Shown here piece after piece: positions 16,036-26,804 of a stretch of DNA of 49,019 bases. This DNA is from Pseudomonadota bacterium (GTDB taxonomy: Bacteria > Pseudomonadota > Alphaproteobacteria > Sphingomonadales > Sphingomonadaceae), in assembly GCA_023417515.1 (NCBI GenBank), contig JAEZFL010000040.1, forward strand, positions 1 to 49,019, written 5' to 3'. The position numbers were made by a program, and so were the translations under genes. Position 1 is the stretch's first letter. Every line of letters starts with the position of its first letter. The notes beneath the pieces were generated by a model, which ran no database searches, was not told the origin of the DNA, and saw only the letters and a list, made by a program, of their open reading frames with translations.

Positions 16036-17474
16036 CTCAGCCTTCTGATCGCCGCTGCGGCGCGGCCGAGGCTCGCGCGGAAATTGCCCGGGTCGTACGC
16101 GTTGGGCTCGCGCACCGCCTGGTAGGCGCTGTTGATGTCGCCGCGTATGCCCATCACCGACTGCTGGCTGACCTCGCCCGATGCGACGAGCGACGACAGC
16201 AAGGTGTCGGTCGCCATCACCGCCTGAACGCTGCCGGCATAATCGGTGTAGCGCTGGCTGATCGCTCGGCTGGTGATCGTGTCGATGATCGCGAAGATCT
16301 GGGTGCGCCCGAGCGGCTCCCGGGCGAACAGCCGCGCAAGCTCGTCGGCTTCCTGGCGAAGCCGGCGGGCGGCGGCGACCATGCGTTGGGCGTTGCCGGC
16401 GGACGAGCCCATCGCGGCGTGGAAGTCGGAGCTCGCCGCCTCGAACTCGGCGGCCTGGCGCGGAGCGACGACTCGCGCGGCGGCGGCGAGCATGATCATG
16501 TTTTCGTCATTATAGGGCGGAACACCGCGCGGGATGCGGCGGGCGAGGTTGAACTGCTCGCGGCGCAAATGCGGGTTGGGGTCGTCGCTGATCGGGCGAT
16601 GGCACGAATGGCAGTCGAGGAAATAGAATTCCGGGAAGATGCCCTGGCGCCCGCGCTCGCTGAGATAGAGGTCGAGCGACCGCTTCAGCGCCTCCGCCTG
16701 GCCGATCGCCCAGACCTGGGCGTTGCCGACGCGGCGCTTGCGGCGATCATAGTCGCCATCCTCGTTGTGGTGCGCCTGAAGCGTGGTGAACAGATCGAGC
16801 TCGAAAGATATCCGCGGATGGCCGGCGGCCATCATCTCGTGCGTGACGAACTGGTCGCGCGATTCATTGCCGAAATGGCAGTCGAGGCAGACATTGGCGC
16901 GCACCGTCGGGTCCTCGAGCCGGCGCAGGCCGCGCGCGAGATTGGCTTCGTGGTCGCCGCGCACCGTATAATGCGACGTCAGCCAGCGCGCCGCCGGGCC
17001 GTGGCAGGATTCGCAGCCGACCCCTTCCGCGCGGAACGTGGCGGGCCGGTAGGCCGCTCCGCCGTCGGGATCGCCGGCGGTGGAGTGGCAGCCGAGGCAG
17101 CGCGGCTCGTTGCTTGCCGACGCGTTTCGCCAGTCGGCGCTGTTGCTCGAGCGCAGGCGCTGCATGATCTGGTCGGAGCGGTCGTCCTCAAGCACGGCAT
17201 AAGCGCGGCTGTGCGCGCCGGCGGCGCTCGCCGGGTCCTGCCAGATCATCAGCTCGTCCTGGCGGACGACTCCTTCCCCTTCGGCATTGGGAACGCTTCG
17301 CCCGTGACAGGTGGTGCCGCCGCAGGTGGCGACGCCGACGAACGTGCCCTCGGCGAGCGGCTGCTGCTGGGCGGCCGCGCCCGCGCCCTCGGCGGCGATG
17401 AAGAGGGCGAAGCCGGCAAGGAGCGACAGGGCAACGCCCGCCAAGCCTACCGCGATGTTACGGCTGCCCCCCAT
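16032..17474 (-). CDS. Multiheme cytochrome c, c554-like
   Basis: About 480 residues, exported by an N-terminal signal (hydrophobic run SRNIAVGLAGVALSLLAGFA). Heme sites visible are CLGCH, CESCH, CLDCH and CHSCH, plus an atypical CGGTTCH (CX4CH) close to the mature N-terminus. The 'GV.TC...CHG' opening and the CLGCHS / GCESCHGP spacing recall the cytochrome c554 and nitrite-reductase-like multiheme group. The start chosen is the second ATG because a GGGGGTCAG ribosome site lies just before it; an ATG 45 bases upstream is in frame. First gene of the four-gene minus-strand operon. Inferred role: periplasmic electron carrier or small multiheme reductase. Confidence 0.75.
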   Translation of the reverse strand: MGGSRNIAVGLAGVALSLLAGFALFIAAEGAGAAAQQQPLAEGTFVGVATCGGTTCHGRSVPNAEGEGVVRQDELMIWQDPASAAGAHSRAYAVLEDDRSDQIMQRLRSSNSADWRNASASNEPRCLGCHSTAGDPDGGAAYRPATFRAEGVGCESCHGPAARWLTSHYTVRGDHEANLARGLRRLEDPTVRANVCLDCHFGNESRDQFVTHEMMAAGHPRISFELDLFTTLQAHHNEDGDYDRRKRRVGNAQVWAIGQAEALKRSLDLYLSERGRQGIFPEFYFLDCHSCHRPISDDPNPHLRREQFNLARRIPRGVPPYNDENMIMLAAAARVVAPRQAAEFEAASSDFHAAMGSSAGNAQRMVAAARRLRQEADELARLFAREPLGRTQIFAIIDTITSRAISQRYTDYAGSVQAVMATDTLLSSLVASGEVSQQSVMGIRGDINSAYQAVREPNAYDPGNFRASLGRAAAAIRRLR

Positions 17475-17736
17475 CTGACCCCCATGCACAAGGCGCCTCT
17501 CGAAGCGCCAATCTCCCACGTGCGGGCAAAACTATGGGCAAATCCGGAAGAGCAATCAATGGCCAAGTCCCGCAGCCTGCCGCATCCGGCCGCCAATGGA
17601 TCGGGTGACAGGGTTTGAATTGATGGTTAGACTTGGCCTCGTTCGGGGGATCAGCCGGCCATCCTCAGTCTCGCCGCTTCGGCCCCGTTCGAGTCGCGTC
17701 CTTGTACAGATTCGCCCAAAAAGGGGAGACGGCGAG

Positions 17737-19425
<1,689 letters not shown>

Positions 19426-19450
19426 TCCGCTAAGCCGATTGGGGGATCAG

Positions 19451-20917
19451 ATGGTGAAGCTGAAAGACGTCTATCCGCTCTACGTGAACAACGAGGCGCG
19501 GCAACCGAACGCGGACCTGGAAGTCACCGACAAGTTCACCGGCGAGGTCGCGTTCCGAGTCGCGCAGGCGGATGCGGCGACGATCCTCGAAGGGATCGAG
19601 GGCACGGTCAGGGCGACCGAGCCGATGGCGCGGATGCCGGCCTATGAGCGGCAGGCGGTGCTCCAGCATTGCGTCGACCGTTTCAAGGAAAGGTTCGACG
19701 AGCTTGCCTATGCTTTGTGCGTCGAGGCGGGGAAGCCGATCAAGGACTCGGAAGGCGAGGTCACCCGGCTGATCGACACCTTCCGGATCGCGGCCGAGGA
19801 ATCGGTGCGGATGACCGGCGAGGTCCAGCCACTCGACATCAGTCCCCGCGCAAAGGGCTATCAGGGCATCTGGAAGCGCGTGCCGATCGGTCCGTGCAGC
19901 TTCATCTCGCCGTTCAACTTCCCCTTGAACCTCGCCGCTCACAAGATCGCGCCGGCGCTCGCCGTCGGCTGCCCGTTCATCGTCAAGCCGGCGAGCCGGA
20001 CTCCGCTCGGCACGATCATCATCGGCGAGGTGCTGGCGGAGACCGACCTTCCGAAAGGCGCCTTCTCGATCCTGCCCGCGCACCGCGACGGGGCGGACCT
20101 GTTCACGACGGACGACCGGTTGAAGCTGCTGAGCTTCACCGGCTCGCCGGGGGTCGGCTGGGATTTGAAAGCCAAGGCCGGCAAGAAGAAGGTGGTGCTG
20201 GAGCTCGGCGGCAACGCGGCGGTGATCGTCGATCACGACGCCGACCTCGACGACGCTCTGGAGCGGGTGATCTTCGGCGCCTTCTACCAGTCGGGCCAGT
20301 CCTGCATCGGCGTGCAGCGCATCCTGATCCATGACTCGGTCTATGATCGTTTCCGCGACATGCTGGTCGCCAAGACCAAGACGCTCGTTGCCGGCGACCC
20401 GAAGGACCGCGATGTCTTCATCGGCCCGATGATCTCCGAGGGCGAAGCGAAGCGGCTCGACTCCTGGATCCAGGAAGCGGTGGGGAAGGGGGCCAGGCTG
20501 TTGTGCGGCGGCACGCGTGACGGCGCGATGCTGGAGGCGACCCTGCTCGAAAATGTCGATCGCGACACCAAGATCAACATCGAGGAAGCGTTCGGGCCGG
20601 TCGCCTTCCTGATCCGGTTCAGCGACTTCAACCATGCGCTCGAAGTGGTGAACGACAGCAAGTTCGGCCTCCAGGCCGGCATCTTCACGCGCGATCTGTT
20701 CAAGATGTTCGACGCCTGGGACCGGCTGGACGTCGGCGGCGTGGTCATCAACGACGTGCCCAGCTACCGGGTCGACAACATGCCTTATGGCGGCGTCAAG
20801 GATTCAGGCCTCGGCCGCGAAGGCGTTCGCTTCGCGATGGAGGACATGACCGAGATCCGCAACCTCGTCATCCGCCGCCGCGAGGAAGGCCCGTCCAAGA
20901 CACAAATGGGCGAGTGA
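19451..20917 (+). CDS. NAD(P)-dependent aldehyde dehydrogenase
   Basis: 488 residues of the aldehyde dehydrogenase superfamily. The catalytic general base is in LELGGNAAVIV (Glu about 251) and the nucleophile in GQSCIGVQR (Cys about 286). The cofactor-binding FNFPLNLAAHKIAPAL and the C-terminal MPYGGVKDSGLGREG are intact. The ATG at 19451 is preceded by GGGGG at 5 bases; a TTG 12 bases upstream is less likely. Cotranscription with the acetolactate synthase is likely. It resembles lactaldehyde or non-phosphorylating glyceraldehyde-3-phosphate dehydrogenases, but the substrate cannot be decided from sequence. Confidence 0.85.
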   Translation: MVKLKDVYPLYVNNEARQPNADLEVTDKFTGEVAFRVAQADAATILEGIEGTVRATEPMARMPAYERQAVLQHCVDRFKERFDELAYALCVEAGKPIKDSEGEVTRLIDTFRIAAEESVRMTGEVQPLDISPRAKGYQGIWKRVPIGPCSFISPFNFPLNLAAHKIAPALAVGCPFIVKPASRTPLGTIIIGEVLAETDLPKGAFSILPAHRDGADLFTTDDRLKLLSFTGSPGVGWDLKAKAGKKKVVLELGGNAAVIVDHDADLDDALERVIFGAFYQSGQSCIGVQRILIHDSVYDRFRDMLVAKTKTLVAGDPKDRDVFIGPMISEGEAKRLDSWIQEAVGKGARLLCGGTRDGAMLEATLLENVDRDTKINIEEAFGPVAFLIRFSDFNHALEVVNDSKFGLQAGIFTRDLFKMFDAWDRLDVGGVVINDVPSYRVDNMPYGGVKDSGLGREGVRFAMEDMTEIRNLVIRRREEGPSKTQMGE

Positions 20918-20941
20918 GGCGGCGGTCAGCCCGCCGTCCGA

Positions 20942-22144
20942 TCAGCCTGCCTGGCCGGGCGTGACGCTGGTGTCCGGCGCTCGTCCCGGCTCGCCCGGGT
21001 TGGTCAGGTCCATATATTCGACGCGTGCGCGCCGGCTGCGCTGCGGCAGTCGGCTGCCGGTCACTGTCTCGAACGGCGCCGTATAGGTGTAGCGCTCCAG
21101 CCGGTAGCTGGGCGTGCGATCGGCGCTGGCCGCATAGATGCGCCCGGATATCGACTGCAGGACTGGCTCCGCCCAGTCGCTGCTGGCGCCTTCGCGCAGG
21201 ATTTCGAGCCCGCTGACTCGGCCGTCGGCTTCGATCCAGTAACCGACGTCGATCCATTTGTTGTGATAATTGTCGGGCAGGCGGCGGGTCGTGGAGCCGC
21301 CGGCCTCGCTATAACCCCAATTCTCTCCTTCGGTCAGCCGATAGGGCGGGGCGTAGAGCAAGGCGCGTCGGTCGGCATCGCTCGGCGGGATGGCGGCGAG
21401 CATCGCGTCGCTGCGAGCCGTGTCGCCGCGCTGGCGATAGATTCGAGCCAGGAACAGGCGAGCGGAAACCGCTTCGAACTGAGCGTCCGGATCTGCCGAC
21501 CGGGCCAACGCCTCGAGCCGGCGGAACGCCGGTCCGTTCGGATCCGTCTCCGACGTGAGCAGATATTCGAACTGCAGCGCGCGCATCTGCGCCAGCCGGG
21601 CGACGTCGTTGCGACCGGCGCGTTGCGCGGCCTCGATCAGTTCGTTCAGCTCGCGGCGCACGCCGTTCCGATTGCCGGCGCGCATCTCCATCTGGATGAT
21701 CTCCAGGCGCGCCGTGAAGTGGCGGTGATCCTCTTGCGGGATGCCGGCGCGCAGCGAGCGCAAGATGTCATAGGTGGACGAAGCGGCCTGCGTGTCGCGG
21801 CCGCGATGCGACTGCACCCGCGCCTGCGAGCGATAGAGGTCGGCGACCGGCTCCGGATATTGCCGAACATGGCGGCGGTTGCGACCGATCGAGCTGCCGA
21901 TCGCATCTTCGGCGTCGTCATAATCGCCGTTGAGGAAATGCCCCTCGGCCAGCGCCAGCGAAGCATCGACGTCCTCGTTGGGCGGGCAATGGCGGGCGAT
22001 GCAGGCCCGCAAGGCCGCTTCGAGGTCGCGAATGCGCTCCCCGGTCACGACGATCTGGCCGGACGCCGTAGGAGTGGCTTCGGATTGCTGCGAAAGAGCC
22101 GCGGACGACGAGCCGAGCAAGGCGATCAGGAGAATGGCACGCAT
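20942..22144 (-). CDS. Exported TPR protein with TonB-C-like domain
   Basis: About 400 residues, secreted (signal MRAILLIALLGSSSAALS). The middle contains helical repeats typical of TPR proteins. The end (about residues 290-360) resembles a TonB C-terminal domain ('VGYWIEADGRVSGLEILREG'), the 'energy transducer TonB' type found fused to TPRs in sphingomonads. The start is placed at the ATG preceded by GGAAGGGG; an ATG 15 bases upstream lies before that ribosome site. Convergent with the aldehyde dehydrogenase and last of a co-directional set with the FecR-like proteins and the cyclase. Function unknown. Confidence 0.6.
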   Translation of the reverse strand: MRAILLIALLGSSSAALSQQSEATPTASGQIVVTGERIRDLEAALRACIARHCPPNEDVDASLALAEGHFLNGDYDDAEDAIGSSIGRNRRHVRQYPEPVADLYRSQARVQSHRGRDTQAASSTYDILRSLRAGIPQEDHRHFTARLEIIQMEMRAGNRNGVRRELNELIEAAQRAGRNDVARLAQMRALQFEYLLTSETDPNGPAFRRLEALARSADPDAQFEAVSARLFLARIYRQRGDTARSDAMLAAIPPSDADRRALLYAPPYRLTEGENWGYSEAGGSTTRRLPDNYHNKWIDVGYWIEADGRVSGLEILREGASSDWAEPVLQSISGRIYAASADRTPSYRLERYTYTAPFETVTGSRLPQRSRRARVEYMDLTNPGEPGRAPDTSVTPGQAG

Positions 22145-22277
22145 GGACACCCCTTCCATATCGTCGCGAAAGCAGCATGTCGGCGCCTTGCTGTCTGGCG
22201 GATGAACGAACCGCCGGACCCGGCTGAAGGTCCGCTACTCTTCGCGGATCCCAATCCGTGGCGGCGCTGCAGCGCGC

Positions 22278-23009
22278 CTAGGCAGGCTCGTCGGACGCCG
22301 CCCGCGTCGCGATCAGGACGTCGAGCTGCGAGCGGCAATTGTTGTCGAGGAACGCGGTGGCCACCGCGTCGACATTCCCGATCTGCACGCCGGTCAGCGT
22401 CTGCGTCGTCACGCGCACCGGATTCACCGCACCGGTCCAGCTGAGCTGGTAGCTGGCACCGTCCGCGACGGGCACGTTGGCGGGCCATTCGAGCGTTGCC
22501 TGGCCGGCATTCCAGTTCACCGTCTGCGCAGCGCCATTCTGCGGCGTGATGGTGAGGCGGACGGCGCGGTCGCTCTGCGGACGCCAAAGGACCGGGCGCT
22601 GGCCGGCGAGCACGCAGGCGCGGCCGCTCTGGCTCACGTCGAACTGCCAGATATCGGCGGGCCGGGCGACAGCGGCGACCGGCTCGTTGCCGCGCACGGC
22701 TCCGGTCTGGCGGCGGACGTTGCCGCCGCCGGCCATCTGCGGGCCGCGGCGCACCGGACCGGCGGCGCTATAGGAGCCGGGGCCGCGGAACGTCCGGGTC
22801 GCGCCGTTGGCCAGGATCACGACGACGTCGCCCGGCCGCAGCGTGAAGCTGGTGTTGTCGGCGACGCGGCGGCCCGCCGGATAGTTGCGGGCCGACGGCC
22901 CTGCCGAGCGCAGGATGAGGACTTCCGCAGCCGCGGCCGAAATTTCACCTGCCGCGATAGCGAGAACGGCGAACTGGACGAGCCGCCGCTTGCGTGGACT
23001 CCAAATCAA
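22278..23009 (-). CDS. FecR-like envelope protein, paralogue 1
   Basis: About 243 residues. A positively charged start then a hydrophobic segment (FAVLAIAAGEISAAAA) acts as a signal peptide or anchor. The FecR-like beta region is marked by LRPGDVVVILANGATRTFRGPG. The rest is strand-rich (DIWQFDVSQSG..CV) and reads like an immunoglobulin-type tail. A TTG start is chosen because GGAGGGAGG lies 5 bases before it; upstream in-frame sequence looks non-coding. It is a tandem duplicate of the next gene (shared 'GEIS/V..AAAEVLILR..GPSAR' and 'TRTFRGPG'). Such proteins often sit beside CHASE2 cyclases; the role here is unknown. Confidence 0.55.
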   Translation of the reverse strand: MIWSPRKRRLVQFAVLAIAAGEISAAAAEVLILRSAGPSARNYPAGRRVADNTSFTLRPGDVVVILANGATRTFRGPGSYSAAGPVRRGPQMAGGGNVRRQTGAVRGNEPVAAVARPADIWQFDVSQSGRACVLAGQRPVLWRPQSDRAVRLTITPQNGAAQTVNWNAGQATLEWPANVPVADGASYQLSWTGAVNPVRVTTQTLTGVQIGNVDAVATAFLDNNCRSQLDVLIATRAASDEPA

Positions 23010-23095
23010 TCTGACCTCCCTCCGACCTGCCTTGCAGATACTATACACAAAATCCTGTGGCGCGGCAGCCCGCACCCGGGTCACTTCTCCTTGCG

Positions 23096-23875
23096 TCACC
23101 CGCGGGACGCCATTGCCTGTCCAGATGGCGAAGCGCGTGCATCGCCATCGCCCACCGGCGCCTCGGGATCGGTCCGCGTCGCGATGAACGTGTCGAGCTG
23201 GCTGGTGCACTCATTTGTGATGAAAGTGCTCGCCAGCGTGTCGAGATTGTCGGCCTCGCTTGCGCCGAGCACGATCGTGCGAATGCGCGAAGGCCGCGCG
23301 TCGCTGTTCCAGCTCAAGGTGAACGTGGCCCCGCTGGCAATCGGGAGGCTCGCAGGCCAGGCGAAGCTGGTCTGCCCGGCCGGCCAGTCGAACGACTGCG
23401 CATCGCCCGCCAGGGTGCGGATGGTGAGGCGCGTGCCGCGGTGGTCGGCCGGCCGCCACAGGATCGGCAGGGCGCCGGCCGGGACGCAGACATTGCCGCT
23501 GCGGCGGGAATCGAAATGCCAGATATCGGTCGGGTCGACGCCTGGAATTGCAGGCTCGGTGCGCACGCCCCCGGTCTGGACGCGCACCGTTACGCCATTC
23601 TCGGTGCGGAAACCCTGCGGTCGCGCGACGACGCTGAACGCGCCCGGCCCCCGGAAGGTGCGCGTGCCGCCGCGCGCGAGCACGATGATGCGGTCGCCGG
23701 TGCGCAGGTTGAAGACGTGGGTGTCAGGGACGTGCGCGCCGATTCGGAGCTGGCGGCGAGCGCTCGGTCCGTCCGTGCGCAGGATGAGGACCTCGGCGGC
23801 GGCACTTGAAACTTCCCCCGTCGCCACGACGAGCAGTGCGAATTGCATCAGGCGCTTTGTGGATGTCCTCGACAT
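23096..23875 (-). CDS. FecR-like envelope protein, paralogue 2
   Basis: 259 residues, same plan as its downstream neighbour: basic N-terminus, hydrophobic segment (MQFALLVVATGEVSSAAA), 'AEVLILRTDGPSAR', 'LRTGDRIIVLARGGTRTFRGPG', then a strand-rich C-terminal part with 'DIWHFDSRRSGNVCV'. The C-terminal 25 residues (after ...IATRTDPEAP) are Gly/Ala/Ser-rich and unlike the paralogue. Lies 127 bases after the CHASE2 cyclase gene on the same strand. Probably a periplasm-facing partner of the cyclase's sensor domain, which is inference from adjacency. Confidence 0.6.
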   Translation of the reverse strand: MSRTSTKRLMQFALLVVATGEVSSAAAEVLILRTDGPSARRQLRIGAHVPDTHVFNLRTGDRIIVLARGGTRTFRGPGAFSVVARPQGFRTENGVTVRVQTGGVRTEPAIPGVDPTDIWHFDSRRSGNVCVPAGALPILWRPADHRGTRLTIRTLAGDAQSFDWPAGQTSFAWPASLPIASGATFTLSWNSDARPSRIRTIVLGASEADNLDTLASTFITNECTSQLDTFIATRTDPEAPVGDGDARASPSGQAMASRG

Positions 23876-24002
23876 GTCGCCTCCCAGGGCCTGTCTCGAT
23901 GCCGCTTATACGCCGCGAAGCTGAACCGCAGAATTCCGGCGGCGTCAGGTTCGACGCGACAAAAGTCGTCTTCGTCGAATTTCGCGCGCGGCGGCTGCGA
24001 GG

Positions 24003-26072
24003 CTATTTCGACTCCAGCACGAAGGCGCCGCCGGGCCCCGCCTCGCGAATGCGGAACACGAAATTGTGCAGAGCCGCGTCGTCGGGGTGGTCCGCCGCGA
24101 TCCGCTCGATGTCGGCCAGCGCGTCGCGGTCGCCACCGTCGTAGCGCTGCCACAGATCGCGCAGGCGGCCGCGGACGTCCGCGTCCATGTGCGGGACCGG
24201 CTCCCAGATCTCGATCGGCGTGGGACGGCCGCTCAGAACGACTCGTCCCATCGGCCGATAGAGGCCGGCGTCGGTCTCGTTCTTGACCGCGGTGCTGACG
24301 AGGATGCTGGTCTGGAGCGCCTTGTTGGCGGATTCGAGCCGTGCCGCCGTGTTCATGCCGTCGCCGAGCGCGGTGTACTGGATGCGCTTTTGTCCGCCGA
24401 AATTGCCGACCACGGCGGGGCCGCGATGAAGGCCGACTCGGGTTCGGCCGATGATGGGGCCGTCGAGATCGGCGGTGCGGCGGAATTCCTCCCCCGCCTC
24501 GAACATGGCGACGGCCGCCTGCACCGCGCGATCGGCGTCGTCCGGCCGGCTGATCGGCGCGCCCCAGAAGGCGATGACGGCGTCGCCGACGAACTTGTCG
24601 ATGGTGCCGCCATGGCTGAGGACGATGTCGCTCAGGGTGTCGAGATAATGGTTGAGCAGGTTCGACAATTGCTCCGGCTGGATTCCGTGGCTGAGCTTGG
24701 TGAAGCCCTCGAGATCCGTGAACAGGGCGTAGATCTGCTTCTTCTCGCCCTTCAGCGCCAGGCGGTCGGGATCGCGCATGATCTGCGCGGCGACGTCGGC
24801 GGGGAGATATTTGCCGAGCGCGGACGAGGCGAACTTGCGCTGCTCCGACCCGACCGCGCGCGCCGCGATTCCGGCGCCGAGCACCGCAAGCAACCAGCCC
24901 GCGCCCCAACCAGCCGCCGGCAGGTAGATCGTCTCGACGTCGCGGGCTTCGAGCAGGAACGGCAAGACGGCGATCAACCCCACCTGAATGATGACCGCGA
25001 CGCCGAGGATCCAGCCTCGGCCCTCGAGCACTGCGGTCAGCACGCCGCCCGCAACGACCAGGATCGCTGATGCCCACAGCAGCCAGTTCGGGATCGGCCA
25101 CGGCATGCGGTCGTCGAGCAGTTGCGACAACATGTGGGCGTGGATGATCATCCCCTTGGTGAAGGTCTGGCTCTCCTGGGCGGCACGGGACATCGGCGTT
25201 TCGAAATCGTCGAGCAGCTGGATGTTGCCGCCGAGCAGGATGTAGCGGCCCTCGATGGTCGGCCTCAGGCTGGCGGCAATTGCAGCGCTTTCCTCGGGCG
25301 GCATCTCGCCGCTTGCGAGCGACGCCAGCATCTCGACCGGGAGCTCGGTGAAGGGCTGGATTTCCGGGCTGTCCGTGAGCCGGTAGTCGATGGCGCCACC
25401 ATATCCCACGAACATGGGGTGCTCGGGGGCCATGGCGTTGGCGAGGAAGGGAGGCAGGCCTGGCGCCGGTTCCGGCCATCGGCGCATGACCCCGTCGGCG
25501 GGGTCGGGCAGGAAGCGGATGCTTGCCGGGCGCACGGGACCGGACCGGACCTGGCCGAGGAAATTGCGCAGGAACTGCTCCTGCCAGAATTGCATCTGCT
25601 CGGAATTGGCTTCGTTGGTCGTGAACGCGAGAAAGGTCGGCGTCCGCATCGCGCGCATCGTCGCTATGAGCTCGGCATCCTCCGGCTGGGCCTGGTCGAT
25701 GAGGATGTCGATGCCGATCGCCCGCGGGTTCATGCTGTCGATCGCGCGCAGCGCCTGGGCCATCATCCGCCGGTCGAGCGGCGAGCGCTTGCCGAGCTGC
25801 TCGAGCGTCTGGTCGGTATAGGTGACGAGCGTGATTCGATCGTCCTGGCCGAGCCGGTCCGCGGCCCAGTAGAAGCGCAGATCGTATAGCCCCCGCTCTG
25901 CGTCGCTGACGAGCGGCATCGTCCAACTGTAACGCGCAACGGCGAGCGCGGCGCCGAGGAGCAGCAGGGTGAGGATCAGGCGCGCGATGCCGACCTGGCG
26001 GAGCGTTCGGCGGACGCCGATCAGACCGCGGCGCTGTTCCTGGTCCGCAACCCGGCTGCCCCCGTCGGCCAT
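24003..26072 (-). CDS. CHASE2-domain class III adenylyl cyclase
   Basis: About 689 residues. An N-terminal helix (about 30-48), an extracytoplasmic CHASE2 domain (about 50-355), three membrane helices (about 360-435), and a class III cyclase catalytic domain (about 470-650). Catalytic features present: ALFTDLEGFTKLS (first metal Asp), DKFVGDAVIAFW (second metal Asp, with the Lys that selects adenine), and YTALGDGMNTAARLE (Asp/Asn/Arg for substrate). Reaction: ATP to cAMP, likely controlled by an envelope signal sensed by CHASE2. The start is the ATG after GGGAGGGGAAGG; longer in-frame starts have no such site. It is a plausible cAMP source for the cyclic-nucleotide-binding fusion at 1.1-3.7 kb. 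Confidence 0.9.
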   Translation of the reverse strand: MADGGSRVADQEQRRGLIGVRRTLRQVGIARLILTLLLLGAALAVARYSWTMPLVSDAERGLYDLRFYWAADRLGQDDRITLVTYTDQTLEQLGKRSPLDRRMMAQALRAIDSMNPRAIGIDILIDQAQPEDAELIATMRAMRTPTFLAFTTNEANSEQMQFWQEQFLRNFLGQVRSGPVRPASIRFLPDPADGVMRRWPEPAPGLPPFLANAMAPEHPMFVGYGGAIDYRLTDSPEIQPFTELPVEMLASLASGEMPPEESAAIAASLRPTIEGRYILLGGNIQLLDDFETPMSRAAQESQTFTKGMIIHAHMLSQLLDDRMPWPIPNWLLWASAILVVAGGVLTAVLEGRGWILGVAVIIQVGLIAVLPFLLEARDVETIYLPAAGWGAGWLLAVLGAGIAARAVGSEQRKFASSALGKYLPADVAAQIMRDPDRLALKGEKKQIYALFTDLEGFTKLSHGIQPEQLSNLLNHYLDTLSDIVLSHGGTIDKFVGDAVIAFWGAPISRPDDADRAVQAAVAMFEAGEEFRRTADLDGPIIGRTRVGLHRGPAVVGNFGGQKRIQYTALGDGMNTAARLESANKALQTSILVSTAVKNETDAGLYRPMGRVVLSGRPTPIEIWEPVPHMDADVRGRLRDLWQRYDGGDRDALADIERIAADHPDDAALHNFVFRIREAGPGGAFVLESK

Positions 26073-26255
26073 CCTTCCCCTCCCGATCTCCCCGCCCGAG
26101 GCTAGACTGCGACGAGGGAGAAGAACAGGCCCCAATCTCGCTCGCCGGCGACCGCCAACTTGCTCCGCTTTGGCGCAGGGCCGGGGCACGACTTGCGGGA
26201 ACCCGCACCTCGTCTATCATGATGCCGCTTTGTTCCGGTCTCCTCTTCGGCCCGA

Positions 26256-26804
26256 GTGGCAGCGGTGAGCGAAATGCCGCCTGATCTCCCGTCGGCCGGA
26301 TCGCCGGGAGACAGGAAGAGCTTGTTCGACGAGGCAAGCGCCCATCATGTCGGCCTGATCAACCGCATCGCCTTGTCATACGAGGCCGATCCGGCGCTGC
26401 GCCGCGAGCTGGTGCAGGACATTCTTCTAGCCACCTGGGTGGCGCTCGCCAGCTTTCGCGGTGACTCCTCGCTCAAGACCTTCGTGGCGTCGATCGCGCA
26501 GAAACGGTGCATCTCGCACGTGACGCGCCGCGCCCGCGAGCCGAGACAGGAGGAGCTCACGGCCGACCTGCCTTCCTCGGGGCCGCGGCCGGACGAAATC
26601 GCGGTGCAGAACGACATGAAGAAGCGTCTCGTCGAGTCGATCCAGAAGCTGCCGATTCCGCAACGCGAGGCGATCGTGCTCACGCTCGAGGAATTCAGCT
26701 ATAGCGAGATCGGGGATGTGCTCGGCATCTCCAGCAATGCGGCCATGCTTCGCTGCCAGCGTGCAAGGGCTGCCCTCAAGGCCATCATGGAGTCTCGCTC
26801 ATGA
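26256..26804 (+). CDS. ECF-type RNA polymerase sigma factor
   Basis: About 176-182 residues. Region 2 (VGLINRIALSYEADPALRRELVQDILLATWVALASF...) and region 4 (LPIPQREAIVLTLEEFSYSEIGDVLGISSNAAMLRCQRARAAL) are both complete, with the helix-turn-helix in the latter. Start is unclear among GTG 26256, GTG 26265 and ATG 26274; none has a strong ribosome site. The stop overlaps the next gene by four bases, so the downstream membrane protein is probably its regulator. Targets are unknown; the peptide cassette downstream is one candidate. Confidence 0.85.
   Translation: MAAVSEMPPDLPSAGSPGDRKSLFDEASAHHVGLINRIALSYEADPALRRELVQDILLATWVALASFRGDSSLKTFVASIAQKRCISHVTRRAREPRQEELTADLPSSGPRPDEIAVQNDMKKRLVESIQKLPIPQREAIVLTLEEFSYSEIGDVLGISSNAAMLRCQRARAALKAIMESRS

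Noticed and set aside
17596..17736. 47-residue N-terminal extension of acetolactate synthase
   Set aside because: Not seen in the family, no ribosome site, and a clear AGGGGAG precedes the ATG at 17737.
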